64,000 bases of DNA, taken from an uncultured Gammaproteobacteria bacterium (GTDB taxonomy: Bacteria; Pseudomonadota; Gammaproteobacteria; Steroidobacterales; Woeseiaceae). Below the pieces are notes generated by a model that saw only the letters and a program-made list of their open reading frames with translations, did no database searches and was not told where the DNA came from. The translations under genes and the position numbers were made by a program. Of the stretch, positions 9,875 to 18,850 are shown piece by piece; the stretch's first letter is position 1; the number at the start of each line of letters is the position of its first letter. The DNA lies in the NCBI GenBank assembly GCA_937899415.1, contig CALBPI010000058.1:62001-126000 (forward strand). Direction: 5' to 3'.

Positions 9875-11152
9875 GTGCTGACACTGGATCAGGTACGCAT
9901 CGGCGTCATCGGGCTGGGCTATGTGGGCCTGCCGCTGGCCGTGGAATTTGGTCGCAAGTACCCGACCGTGGGCTACGACCTCAACGTGGCGCGCGTGAAC
10001 GAGCTGCGTGAAGGCCACGACGCCACGCTCGAGGTGGAGCCCGAGCTGCTGGCCGAGGCGCGCCACCTCGAGTACAGCGCAGACCCCGCCGATCTCAATG
10101 ACTGCAACGTCTACATCGTCACGGTGCCAACGCCCGTGGGGACGGATAAGCGCCCGCTGCTCAACCCGCTGCGTTCGGCCAGCGACCTGCTGGGCCGCGT
10201 CGTGTCACGCGGCGATATCGTCATTTTTGAGTCGACGGTGTACCCGGGCGCCACAGAAGAGGTGTGTATCCCGCTCATCGAGGCGGGCTCGGGTCTTACA
10301 CTTAATGAAGACTTCTTCGCAGGCTACAGCCCCGAACGTATCAACCCGGGTGACAAGCAACATCGTCTGCCCAACATCCTGAAAGTGACCTCGGGCTCAA
10401 CGCCCGAAGCCGCCGATCTGATCGACGCGCTCTATGCGAGCATCATCACGGCGGGCACCTTCAAGGCACGCTCGATCCGTGTCGCCGAAGCGGCCAAGGT
10501 GATCGAGAACACGCAACGCGATGTGAACATTGCGCTCGTCAATGAGCTCGCGATGATTTTCGATCGCGTGGGCATCGACACAGAAGCGGTGCTTGAGGCG
10601 GCCGGCACGAAATGGAATTTCCTGCCGTTTCGGCCGGGCCTCGTCGGCGGGCACTGCATCGGCGTGGACCCGTATTACCTGACGCACAAAGCCGTTGAGC
10701 TCGGTTACCACCCCGAGATGATCCTTGCCGGGCGGCGCATCAATGACAACATGTCGCTCTACGTGGCGAGCCAGATCGTCAAGCTGCTGATTGGTCACGG
10801 CCGCCAGGTCAAGGACGCCCGTGTCCTCGTGCTGGGGTTGACCTTCAAAGAGGACTGCCCCGACATCCGTAACACCAAGGTTGTCGATCTTATCGGCGAG
10901 CTGGCCGGATACGGTTGCACGATCGATGTGCATGACCCCTGGGTCGATGGTGATGAGGCTGAACGCGAATACGGGATCGCCCTCACAGACACGCCGGAGC
11001 AGGGCGCCTACGATGCCGTTGTCGTCGCGGTGGCGCACCGCCAGTTCCGCGACCTGGGCGCACCAGGCGTACGTGCGTTCTGCGCGCCGGGCGGCGTGAT
11101 CTACGACATTAAGTATCTGCTGCCGGAGTCGGACTCCGACGAACGTCTCTGA
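9875..11152 (+). CDS. UDP-N-acetylhexosamine dehydrogenase, TviB/WbpO type
   Basis: This 425-aa enzyme oxidises C6 of a UDP-sugar to a uronic acid with two NAD+. It has the Rossmann motif [13 protein letters not shown] (about 9-21), the ESTVYPGAT loop, the [22 protein letters not shown] dimer helix, the catalytic Cys in [15 protein letters not shown] and the C-terminal [15 protein letters not shown]. The [14 protein letters not shown] signature points to the VipA/TviB/WbpO branch (UDP-GlcNAc or UDP-GalNAc) rather than UDP-glucose dehydrogenase. GTG at 9875 follows a GGGGA site. The epimerase gene follows after 25 nt. The two would make an acidic precursor for capsule, exopolysaccharide or O-antigen. 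Confidence 0.9.
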   Translation: MLTLDQVRIGVIGLGYVGLPLAVEFGRKYPTVGYDLNVARVNELREGHDATLEVEPELLAEARHLEYSADPADLNDCNVYIVTVPTPVGTDKRPLLNPLRSASDLLGRVVSRGDIVIFESTVYPGATEEVCIPLIEAGSGLTLNEDFFAGYSPERINPGDKQHRLPNILKVTSGSTPEAADLIDALYASIITAGTFKARSIRVAEAAKVIENTQRDVNIALVNELAMIFDRVGIDTEAVLEAAGTKWNFLPFRPGLVGGHCIGVDPYYLTHKAVELGYHPEMILAGRRINDNMSLYVASQIVKLLIGHGRQVKDARVLVLGLTFKEDCPDIRNTKVVDLIGELAGYGCTIDVHDPWVDGDEAEREYGIALTDTPEQGAYDAVVVAVAHRQFRDLGAPGVRAFCAPGGVIYDIKYLLPESDSDERL

Positions 11153-11177
11153 CGCGCGGCAGCACACGGGATTTCAG

Positions 11178-12188
11178 ATGAAGGTTCTCGTCACCGGCGC
11201 AGCTGGCTTCATTGGGTTCTTCACGAGCAAGTACCTGCTTGACCGTGGCGATACCGTGGTGGGGCTTGACGTCGTCAACGACTACTACGACCCCTCACTC
11301 AAAGAGGCGCGCCTGGAGCTCATCGCGTCGCACCCCAACTTCCGCTTCGTGCGCATGGCACTCGAGGACCGCGCGGGCGTCGAGAAGCTGTTTGCTGACG
11401 AGCAGTTCGATCGGGTCGTGCACCTGGCGGCGCAGGCGGGCGTTCGTTACTCGATCGAGAACCCGCACGCCTACATCGACAGCAACATCGTTGGCACGAT
11501 GAACATCCTCGAGGGCTGTCGTCACCACGAGGTTGAGCACCTCGTGTACGCGTCGTCATCGAGCGTGTACGGCGCGAATACCTCGATGCCGTTTTCGATC
11601 CACGACAATGTGGACCATCCGCTCGCACTCTACGGCGCGACCAAGAAAGCCAACGAGCTCATGGCGCACACGTATTCGAACCTGTACGGACTGCCGACCA
11701 CGGGGCTTCGCTTCTTCACCGTCTACGGTCCCTGGGGCCGGCCTGACATGGCGCTGTTCCTGTTCACCCGCAACATCATCGAAGGCAAACCCATCGATGT
11801 GTTCAATTACGGCAAGCACCGCCGCGACTTCACCTACGTTGAAGATATCGTCGAGGGTGTGGTGCGCACCATGGACAATGTGGCCGCCCCGAATCCCGAC
11901 TGGGACCCGATGAACCCGGATCCGGGCACGAGCTTGGCGCCCTACCGGATCTACAACATCGGCAACAACCAGCCCGTGGAGTTGCTGCGCTACATCAGCG
12001 TCATCGAAGACTGCGTCGGCAAGAAGGCCGAGATGAACCTGCTGCCGCTGCAGCCCGGTGATGTGCCCGACACCTACGCCGATGTCGACGATCTGGTCGC
12101 CGATGTCGACTACAAGCCGTCTACGCCCATTGAGACGGGTGTTGCGCGCTTCGTCGACTGGTTCCAGGACTTCTACGAATACGACTGA
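11178..12188 (+). CDS. NAD-dependent UDP-uronate 4-epimerase (CapI/GalE-like)
   Basis: This 336-aa extended short-chain dehydrogenase inverts C4 of a UDP-sugar through a transient keto intermediate. It shows the NAD-binding GAAGFIG at residue 7, the [12 protein letters not shown] loop, the SSSVYG strand and the catalytic YGATKKANE (Tyr-X3-Lys). The stretches [19 protein letters not shown] and [16 protein letters not shown] are characteristic of UDP-glucuronate 4-epimerases of the CapI/LpsL kind. It follows a TviB/WbpO-type dehydrogenase, so the natural substrate may be either UDP-GlcA or an N-acetyl uronate. Pairing of these two enzyme types is usual in exopolysaccharide loci, but no glycosyltransferase is nearby. 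Confidence 0.9.
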   Translation: MKVLVTGAAGFIGFFTSKYLLDRGDTVVGLDVVNDYYDPSLKEARLELIASHPNFRFVRMALEDRAGVEKLFADEQFDRVVHLAAQAGVRYSIENPHAYIDSNIVGTMNILEGCRHHEVEHLVYASSSSVYGANTSMPFSIHDNVDHPLALYGATKKANELMAHTYSNLYGLPTTGLRFFTVYGPWGRPDMALFLFTRNIIEGKPIDVFNYGKHRRDFTYVEDIVEGVVRTMDNVAAPNPDWDPMNPDPGTSLAPYRIYNIGNNQPVELLRYISVIEDCVGKKAEMNLLPLQPGDVPDTYADVDDLVADVDYKPSTPIETGVARFVDWFQDFYEYD

Positions 12189-12228
12189 GCGCGTGCGCTG
12201 CGCCGTGCTGCGCGGCTAGAATGCCGCC

Positions 12229-13890
12229 ATGCACAAACTGACTGCTCGCTACCCCACCGACCTGCCGTCCTGGCGCAAGCTGCGTGAGCACCTGCGTGAA
12301 CGCATGGCAGAGACCGACATCGCCACGCTGTTCCGCAAGGACTCAGGTCGACACGAACGTTTTTCCCTGCGCGACGGCGACCTGCTGCTGGACTTCTCGC
12401 GCAACCGCATCGCGCCCAGAACGCTGCAGCTGCTGCTGTCGCTGGCCCGCGAGGCCGGTGTTGCTGGCGCGCGCGACGCCATGTTCGTCGGCGAACCCAT
12501 CAATGTCACTGAGGGGCGGGCCGTACTGCACGCCGCACTGCGGGGCGGCCGACGTGGTGGTTTCCATGCAGACGGCGAGGGCGTCTCGAAAGCGGTTGCC
12601 GACGTACTCGATGCGATGCTCGATTTTGTCGACGCCGTGCATGCGGGCGGCGTTCGCGGCAGCACGGGCAAGCGCTTCACGGACGTGATCAACGTCGGCA
12701 TCGGCGGTTCCGACCTCGGCATCGTCATGGCTTGCAAGGGCCTGGCGCATGTCGCCACGGGGCTCGAGGTGCACGGCGTGTCCAACGTCGATGGCACCCA
12801 GTTCGCTGACCTGGCAAAGCGTCTTGATCCGGCCACGACGCTCGTGGTCGTGTGTTCGAAGACGTTCACGACGCTCGAGACGATGAGCAATGCACAGCTG
12901 GCGCGTGAGTGGATCGCTGTGGCACTCGGCGATGCGGCTGTGGGCGATCATTTCGCGGCAGCGTCGACGAACCACGAAGCGATGGATGCCTTCGGTATCC
13001 ACAGGCACCGCCGCTTTGGTTTTTGGGACTGGGTCGGTGGTCGCTACTCGCTCTGGTCGGCCGTGGGTCTGTCGATCGCGCTCGGGATTGGCAAAGAGAA
13101 CTTCCGCGAGTTGCTCGCGGGCGGCCGCGCCATGGATCGGCATTTCGCCGAGACCCCGCTGGCCGGCAACCTGCCTGTGGTTCTTGCGCTGCTCGCAGTC
13201 TGGAACAACAATTTCCTGGGCGCCGAGAGCCAGGCGATCCTGCCCTACGACAATCGGCTCGAGCGTTTTCCCGCCTACCTGCAGCAGCTGCAGATGGAGT
13301 CCAACGGCAAATCTGTGCGCCGGGACGGGCGGCCGGTTCGCTGTAAGACGGGCATGGTGATTTGGGGCGAGCCGGGTTCCAATGCGCAGCACTCGTTTTA
13401 CCAGCTGCTGCACCAGGGCACCCGGCAGGTACCCTGCGACTTCCTGCTGCCCGTGCAACCCTCGGGATCAGGGCAGGCGCAACAGGATCTGGCGATCGCC
13501 AACTGCCTGGCCCAGGCCGATGCGCTGGCGTTTGGCTACTCGGAGGACGATGCGCACGAGGAACTGACGGCGCGCGGCCTCGAGGCCGCCGACATTGCGC
13601 GACTCGCACCCCACAAGGTGCACGCGGGCAATGTCTCGAGCAACGTCCTGCTCCTGAAGGCGCTCACCGCCCGGACGCTGGGCCAACTCGTCGCACTCTA
13701 TGAACACAAGGTGTTCGTGGAGGGGGTGATCTGGGGCATCAACTCGTTCGACCAGTGGGGCGTGGAGCTTGGCAAGAAGATGGCCTCGGCGCTGGCGCCC
13801 GCAGTGGCTGATCCCGCCCTGGCGGCCTCAGGCAATCCGGCCACCCATGCGCTGCTGACCCAGGCGGCGCGCTGGCGGCGCGCCCCGTAG
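12229..13890 (+). CDS. pgi: Glucose-6-phosphate isomerase
   Basis: This 553-aa enzyme interconverts glucose 6-phosphate and fructose 6-phosphate. Conserved stretches include INVGIGGSDLG (phosphate-binding loop), VVCSKTFTTLET, DWVGGRYSLWSAVGLSIAL (PGI signature 1), the GEPGSNAQHSFYQLLHQGT segment with the catalytic Glu and His, and INSFDQWGVELGK (signature 2). Length matches E. coli Pgi (549). There is no Shine-Dalgarno sequence. The hexamer TAGAAT (12217-12222) ends 6 nt before ATG, which suggests a leaderless transcript. Its place behind the sugar-nucleotide genes links it to hexose phosphate supply for polysaccharide. Confidence 0.96.
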   Translation: MHKLTARYPTDLPSWRKLREHLRERMAETDIATLFRKDSGRHERFSLRDGDLLLDFSRNRIAPRTLQLLLSLAREAGVAGARDAMFVGEPINVTEGRAVLHAALRGGRRGGFHADGEGVSKAVADVLDAMLDFVDAVHAGGVRGSTGKRFTDVINVGIGGSDLGIVMACKGLAHVATGLEVHGVSNVDGTQFADLAKRLDPATTLVVVCSKTFTTLETMSNAQLAREWIAVALGDAAVGDHFAAASTNHEAMDAFGIHRHRRFGFWDWVGGRYSLWSAVGLSIALGIGKENFRELLAGGRAMDRHFAETPLAGNLPVVLALLAVWNNNFLGAESQAILPYDNRLERFPAYLQQLQMESNGKSVRRDGRPVRCKTGMVIWGEPGSNAQHSFYQLLHQGTRQVPCDFLLPVQPSGSGQAQQDLAIANCLAQADALAFGYSEDDAHEELTARGLEAADIARLAPHKVHAGNVSSNVLLLKALTARTLGQLVALYEHKVFVEGVIWGINSFDQWGVELGKKMASALAPAVADPALAASGNPATHALLTQAARWRRAP

Positions 13891-14017
13891 CCGATGCGAT
13901 TATTTGTCTAGGCTTAGTGCAGGTAGAGTGGCCTGTGTTTCCCGTGATACCTTCGAAATATCAATCGAATGCGCCAACCTATCGCGCAGATTAAGTCGAA
14001 TTTAGGGAGCTTAGAGA

Positions 14018-15985
14018 ATGAGACGATTTACCGTAGCCATCGGGCTGTTATTGACGTGCGCCGGCGCCATCGCAAAGCCGTCTGTTGAAGACCTCGTGTC
14101 GCTCTCCAATTTCTCCGCGGTAGCGCTGTCGCCCGAGGCCACGCACATTGCTGCGGCCACGCGTATCAATGGCGAATCGCAGATGATCGTCATGAACATC
14201 GAGGACGCCAAGAAGCCTCGTGTCACCTATCAGATGACGCCGATCAATGGCGAGTCTGTCGTGGGTATTCGGTGGATGAGCGAAGAGCGCATTCTGTTCT
14301 CGACCGAGGACAGGCTGGGTACATTGGCGCGTCCTATTGGAACGGGCCGTATCTACGCTATCAACCGCGATGGCAAGAAGGGTGCGCTCGTCATGGGACC
14401 CACGACGGGCGCATCCGTGTTCTCGTTGGGCTCGATTGTCGATTTCATGCCTGAAGACGCCCGTCAGATTAAGGCGATCACGAGCTCGATTCGCGGCGAT
14501 CGCGCGGCCCAGCTCGAAGTCATTAATACCTTTACCGGCAAGCACAACATCATTGATACCGGGCCGTTTGGTACGGGATCTGTGAGCCCAGATGCAGATG
14601 GCAATCTACGGTTTGCGTCTTACCTCGATACCAAGACGAACCAGCCCGTATACGCCTTCCGACCTACTGCCGATAGCGAGTGGGTTGAAATGGATAACCC
14701 GTTCCAAGGCTTTTTCCGCCCGCTCGAGATCTCGCGGGATGGCACCACTGCACTGGTGTCGACGAACGAGCAGGGAAAATTTGGTGTGCTCCGCATGGAC
14801 ATGCGGACCATGGAATTTGAACGAGTGCTGTCGCATGACAAGGTACCTGCAAACAGTTTCCTGAGAAGCCGTGATGGCGAGAAGATTCTGGGGGCTGAAT
14901 TCCTGCCGGGCCTGCCCGAGATCCAGTACATCGAAGATACGTCCAACGAGTACATCGATGATTTGCGAATCTGGAAACGTCTGCACGCGTCGTTTCCCGA
15001 CCGCCACGTGCGGATCGTCGACCGCAGCTGGGATGGCAAGACGCTGTTGCTGGGTACGTACAGTGATCGTCAGCCGATCCGCTACTACCTGCTCGATTCC
15101 GAGGTGTTCACGGCGCGGTACCTGTTCGAGTCCAAGCCAGAGATCGACCCCAAAGAAATGTCTGTTCGCGAGTCCCACTGGATAGAGGCCCGTGATGGCA
15201 CCCCGTTCCAGCTCTACGTCACTCGCCCGAAAGACCTGCCGCAGGATCGGCCGCTGCCAACGGTTATGGTCATTCATGGTGGCCCGCACGGTCCCCGCGA
15301 CGAGTGGTCGTTTGACCCAGAAGCGCAGTTGCTCGCCAGCCGGGGCTACGTCGTGATCCAGCCGAATTACCGGGGCTCAGGTGGATTTGGCTACCAGTTC
15401 GAACGATCTGGCTATCGAAAGTGGGGGCTCGAAATGCAGGACGATGTCACCGACGCCACCTTGTGGGCCATCGAACAGGGCATCGCCGACCCCTTTAAGA
15501 CCTGCATCTACGGGGGCAGTTACGGCGGCTATGCCACCTTGTCGGGGATCACCAAAGAGCCCAGTTTGTATGCCTGCGCGTTCGCGTTTGTCGGTGTCTA
15601 CGACCTTGAGATGTTCTTGGTTCGTGGCGACATTCCGGATAGCGAGTTTGGCCGTACGTATCTCACTCAAGCGATTGGTCGTGACAAAGAAGATCTGAAG
15701 GCGCGCTCACCTGCAAATCACGTCGACAAGATCATCACTCCGCTGTATATCGCCCACGGAAAAGCAGACAAGCGCGTGCCGGTGCAGCAGTTTTACAACC
15801 TGCGTAAGAAGCTGGATGAGGCGGAAATCCCGTACGAACAGTTGCTCGTAGAACGGGAAGGCCATGGCTTTTACGCCACCGAAAACCGAGTGCGCTACTA
15901 CAATGAGCTCCTGGACTTTCTGGAACGGCATATCGGGCCCAATGCGCCCGGCAAGGGCCAGGCGGTCGCTTCCGCGCCCGAATAG
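14018..15985 (+). CDS. Secreted S9 family prolyl oligopeptidase-like peptidase
   Basis: This 655-aa protein has a cleavable signal peptide (about 1-20, MRRFTVAIGLLLTCAGAIA), a central beta-propeller-like region without sharp motifs, and a C-terminal alpha/beta-hydrolase domain. The domain shows the oxyanion region VMVIHGGPHGPRDEW, the nucleophile elbow YGGSYGGYATLSG (catalytic Ser), the Asp in AHGKADKRVPVQQ and the His in EGHGFYATENRVRYYNE. It fits the dipeptidyl/acylaminoacyl peptidase group that trims short peptides in the periplasm. A good ribosome site (TTAGGGAGC) precedes ATG 14018. It stands alone between pgi and the following operon. Confidence 0.9.
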   Translation: MRRFTVAIGLLLTCAGAIAKPSVEDLVSLSNFSAVALSPEATHIAAATRINGESQMIVMNIEDAKKPRVTYQMTPINGESVVGIRWMSEERILFSTEDRLGTLARPIGTGRIYAINRDGKKGALVMGPTTGASVFSLGSIVDFMPEDARQIKAITSSIRGDRAAQLEVINTFTGKHNIIDTGPFGTGSVSPDADGNLRFASYLDTKTNQPVYAFRPTADSEWVEMDNPFQGFFRPLEISRDGTTALVSTNEQGKFGVLRMDMRTMEFERVLSHDKVPANSFLRSRDGEKILGAEFLPGLPEIQYIEDTSNEYIDDLRIWKRLHASFPDRHVRIVDRSWDGKTLLLGTYSDRQPIRYYLLDSEVFTARYLFESKPEIDPKEMSVRESHWIEARDGTPFQLYVTRPKDLPQDRPLPTVMVIHGGPHGPRDEWSFDPEAQLLASRGYVVIQPNYRGSGGFGYQFERSGYRKWGLEMQDDVTDATLWAIEQGIADPFKTCIYGGSYGGYATLSGITKEPSLYACAFAFVGVYDLEMFLVRGDIPDSEFGRTYLTQAIGRDKEDLKARSPANHVDKIITPLYIAHGKADKRVPVQQFYNLRKKLDEAEIPYEQLLVEREGHGFYATENRVRYYNELLDFLERHIGPNAPGKGQAVASAPE

Positions 15986-16000
15986 TCCGCAGAGGTCAGT

Positions 16001-16014
16001 GTCACTGCAGTGAC
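16001..16014. promoter_or_regulatory. 14-bp perfect palindrome upstream of the SDR-kinase operon
   Basis: GTCACTGCAGTGAC is a perfect palindrome 70 nt before the first start codon of the four-gene operon at 16084. It could be an operator. It has no T tract, so it is not a terminator for the S9 peptidase gene. No regulator gene is adjacent, and function is inferred only from symmetry and place. Confidence 0.35.
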
Positions 16015-16083
16015 CCCGATGCGCGGCCGTGAAATCGGTCTGCAACCGATGCACAATGCGCAGGTGAAATGCGAGGGGACATC

Positions 16084-16920
16084 ATGAGCACACTGGCGGG
16101 CAAGACGCTCTTTATCTCGGGCGCAAGCCGCGGCATCGGCTTGGCCATTGCGCTGCGGGCGGCACAGGATGGGGCCAACGTTGCCATCGCGGCTAAGACG
16201 GCCGAGCCGCATCCGAAACTGCCGGGCACGATTTACACGGCTGCCGAGGAGATCGAGGCTGCGGGCGGCAAGGCGCTACCGCTCATTTGCGACATTCGCG
16301 ACGAGGCGGCCGTCGAGGCTGCTGTGGCGGCGACCGTCGAGCGGTTCGGTGGCATCGACATCTGCATCAACAATGCCTCGGCCATCATGCTGACGAGCAC
16401 GTTGCACACACCCATGAAACGCTACGACCTCATGCACCAGGTCAATACGCGTGGGACGTTCCTCGTGTCCAAGACCTGTTTGCCGCACCTGCTCGAGGCG
16501 GACAATCCGCACATCCTTAACCTGTCGCCGCCGCTCAACATGGAAGAGAAGTGGTTCGCGCCGCACGTGGCCTACACCATGGCAAAGTTCGGCATGAGCC
16601 TATGCGTGCTGGGCATGGCAGGTGAGTTTCGCGACCGTGGCGTTGCCGTCAATGCACTCTGGCCGCGCACGGCCATCGCCACATCAGCCGTCAAGAACCT
16701 GCTGGGTGGTGACGCGCTCGTCGAGCGTTCGCTTAAGCCCGAGGTCATGGCCGATGCCGCACACGTGATCCTGACGCGCCCCTCGCGCGAGTTCACGGGC
16801 AACTTCTGTATCGACGATGAGGTCCTCGAGAGCGTCGGTATCACAGACCTCTCCGAGTACCAGGTGAATCCTGGCGTCGAGCCGGCGCCGGACTTTTTCG
16901 TCGAACCGAAGGCACGCTGA
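16084..16920 (+). CDS. HSDL2-like short-chain dehydrogenase/reductase
   Basis: This 278-aa NAD(P)-dependent oxidoreductase resembles the hydroxysteroid dehydrogenase-like 2 group. It shows GASRGIGLAIALRAAQDGANVAIAAKT at the N-terminus, the NNASAI segment in place of NNAG, the unusual NLSPPLNMEEKWFAPHVAYTMAKFGMS containing Tyr-X3-Lys, and NALWPRTAIATSAVKNLLGG. ATG at 16084 is preferred because GAGGGGAC lies 5-6 nt upstream. An in-frame ATG at 16069 lacks that. Its stop overlaps the start of the kinase-like gene (TGATG), so it heads a translationally coupled operon. The family is linked to fatty acyl or sterol metabolism, but its substrate is unknown. Confidence 0.88.
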   Translation: MSTLAGKTLFISGASRGIGLAIALRAAQDGANVAIAAKTAEPHPKLPGTIYTAAEEIEAAGGKALPLICDIRDEAAVEAAVAATVERFGGIDICINNASAIMLTSTLHTPMKRYDLMHQVNTRGTFLVSKTCLPHLLEADNPHILNLSPPLNMEEKWFAPHVAYTMAKFGMSLCVLGMAGEFRDRGVAVNALWPRTAIATSAVKNLLGGDALVERSLKPEVMADAAHVILTRPSREFTGNFCIDDEVLESVGITDLSEYQVNPGVEPAPDFFVEPKAR

Positions 16921-17996
16921 TGGGCACGCGCCAAGAGCAGAACTCGGGCACCCGCGCGGTGCGCGAGGCGCATCGTATCGATGAAGCGCGGCTTCTCGAA
17001 TACCTGTCCGACACGGTCGAGGGCTTTACAGGGCCGCTCGAGGTCACGCAGTTCAAAGGCGGGCAGTCCAACCCCACCTACAAGCTCACAGCGGCGTCTG
17101 GCAGCTACGTGCTGCGTCGCAAGCCGCCGGGCAAGCTGCTGCCCTCGGCGCATGCCGTTGACCGCGAGTTTCGTGTCATCAGTGCGCTCTACGGTGCTGA
17201 CTTTCCGGTACCGCGTCCCCACGTGTTGTGCGCCGACGACAGCATCATCGGCACGATGTTTTACGTCATGGATTTCGTCGAGGGTCGCATCTTCTGGGAG
17301 CCCGATCTGCCGGACTGCGCCCCCGAAGAGCGCGGTGCGATTTACAACGCGATGAACGAGACCATCGCGCGCTTGCATACGATCGATTACGCCGCGCTGG
17401 GCATCGAAGACTTCGGAAAGCCGGGCAACTACTTTGCTCGGCAGATCTCGCGTTGGTCGAAGCAGTATGTTGCCTCGGAGACTATCGATGTGCCGGCCAT
17501 GCATCGGCTCATGGCGTGGCTGCCGGATAACATTCCGGATGAAGCGTCGACGGGCATCGTTCACGGTGACTATCGGCTCGACAACATGATCATTGCGCCC
17601 GCGGAAGCCCGCGTCAGCGCCATTCTCGACTGGGAGCTGTCGACGATCGGCCATCCGCTCGCCGACTTCACCTACCACCTCATGGCCTGGCAGATGCCCG
17701 ACATCGGTATCGGCTCAAGCGGCCTCGCGGGCAAAGACCTGGATGCGCTGGGCATTCCCGACGAGGCAACCTACGTGGCGCGTTACTGCGAGCACACGGG
17801 TCGCGACGGTATTGAGAATCGCGACTTCTACTCGGCTTACAACTTCTTCCGCATTGCGGCGATCCTGCAAGGCATCGCAGGCCGCGTTCGGGACGGTACC
17901 GCTGCCAGTGCGCATGCGGAGGCGGCGGTGAAAGCCGTGACGCCGCTGGGCGACATGGCCTGGGGTTACGCGCAACGCGCCGGCGCGACGGGCTAA
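16920..17996 (+). CDS. APH-family phosphotransferase, LvaA / ACAD10-11 kinase-like
   Basis: This 358-aa protein has the aminoglycoside phosphotransferase fold: an N-lobe with FKGGQSNPTYKL and the Lys-containing YVLRRKPPGKLLPSAHAVDREFRVI, the catalytic loop GIVHGDYRLDNMI (Asp and Asn) and the metal-binding ILDWELSTIGHPLADF. This subgroup is not for antibiotic resistance. Relatives are the kinase domains of ACAD10/ACAD11 and LvaA of Pseudomonas putida, which phosphorylate 4-hydroxyacyl-CoA before elimination. Both flanking genes overlap it (TGATG at 16918, TAATG at 17994), tying it to an SDR and a MaoC hydratase. No acyl-CoA dehydrogenase is in this operon, but one lies at 40469. A role on hydroxyacyl-CoA is inference from family and context. 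Confidence 0.85.
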   Translation: MGTRQEQNSGTRAVREAHRIDEARLLEYLSDTVEGFTGPLEVTQFKGGQSNPTYKLTAASGSYVLRRKPPGKLLPSAHAVDREFRVISALYGADFPVPRPHVLCADDSIIGTMFYVMDFVEGRIFWEPDLPDCAPEERGAIYNAMNETIARLHTIDYAALGIEDFGKPGNYFARQISRWSKQYVASETIDVPAMHRLMAWLPDNIPDEASTGIVHGDYRLDNMIIAPAEARVSAILDWELSTIGHPLADFTYHLMAWQMPDIGIGSSGLAGKDLDALGIPDEATYVARYCEHTGRDGIENRDFYSAYNFFRIAAILQGIAGRVRDGTAASAHAEAAVKAVTPLGDMAWGYAQRAGATG

Positions 17997-18850
17997 TGCT
18001 CGACGCGGATCGCCTGCGCAGCCTGTCGCGGAACGACCTGCCGTTTCTCTGGCGGACCGAACAGTCGTCTCTGTACGCGCTTAGCGTGGGCCTGGGGCGC
18101 GATAGCGCCAATACCATGGCGCGTGATTACGTCATCCCCTCGGCCGCGCAGCGCGCCATCCCGACCATGGCGACGGTCATGAGCGTTAATGTGTTCGAGC
18201 AGGATTACGGTTGGGACTACACGCAGATGTTGCACGGCGAGCAACGGCTCAAGCTGCACCGGCCGCTGCGACCCGCAGCCGACATGCTGGCTGATTTCCG
18301 CATTGAGGCCGTGCACGACAAGGGCGCCAATCGGCCCGCGATCATCGTCACGCGCACCGACGTACGCCAGGCGGCCGACAACATTCCCCTGTTCACGTCG
18401 TCGTCGACGCTCGTTGCGCGCGCTGACGGCGGCTTCGACGGTCCTCGCGATGCCCTGCCGCAGCCCGTTGCAACGCCCGATAGACCGCCGGACCTTCGCC
18501 ACGACGCGGAGACACGTCCCGAGCAGGCACTGCTCTACCGATTCAATGGTGACCACAATCCGCTTCACGTCGACCCGCAGGCGGCGCGCGCCGCCGGGTT
18601 CCACAAACCCATCCTGCATGGCTTGTGCACGTATGGCTTCGCCTGCAACGCGATTCTCGAGACGATATGCGACTACGACAGCACGCTGATCGGTGAGATC
18701 AACGCGCGCTTCTCAGCGCCCGTATACCCCGGCGACACGATCACGACGGAGATGTGGCAGTCAGCAGACCGCGTTGCCTTCCGCTGCCGGGTTGCGGCAC
18801 GCGACGACGTGGTGGTGCTCGACAACGGCCACTGCAGGTTGCTCGTGTGA
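17996..18850 (+). CDS. MaoC-like (R)-specific enoyl-CoA hydratase 2 domain protein
   Basis: This 284-aa protein is a double-hotdog dehydratase of the peroxisomal hydratase-2 type. The C-terminal hotdog carries the signature YRFNGDHNPLHVDPQAARAAGFHKPILHGLCTYG (in two parts: catalytic Asp and His in GDHNPLH, then PILHGLCTYG). The N-terminal half is a catalytically silent hotdog, as in eukaryotic-type hydratase 2. It hydrates trans-2-enoyl-CoA to (3R)-hydroxyacyl-CoA or the reverse. It overlaps the preceding kinase-like gene by 1 nt and the following quinoprotein gene by 1 nt (TGATG), so all four genes are probably made together. Confidence 0.87.
   Translation: MLDADRLRSLSRNDLPFLWRTEQSSLYALSVGLGRDSANTMARDYVIPSAAQRAIPTMATVMSVNVFEQDYGWDYTQMLHGEQRLKLHRPLRPAADMLADFRIEAVHDKGANRPAIIVTRTDVRQAADNIPLFTSSSTLVARADGGFDGPRDALPQPVATPDRPPDLRHDAETRPEQALLYRFNGDHNPLHVDPQAARAAGFHKPILHGLCTYGFACNAILETICDYDSTLIGEINARFSAPVYPGDTITTEMWQSADRVAFRCRVAARDDVVVLDNGHCRLLV

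Noticed and set aside
12343-13458. A 371-codon minus-strand frame opposite pgi
   Set aside because: The pgi frame carries both family signatures, and the reverse frame has none.
16920-17996. Aminoglycoside resistance for the APH-fold protein
   Set aside because: Sequence features and coupling to SDR and hydratase genes match the LvaA/ACAD11 kinase group, and no resistance context is present.
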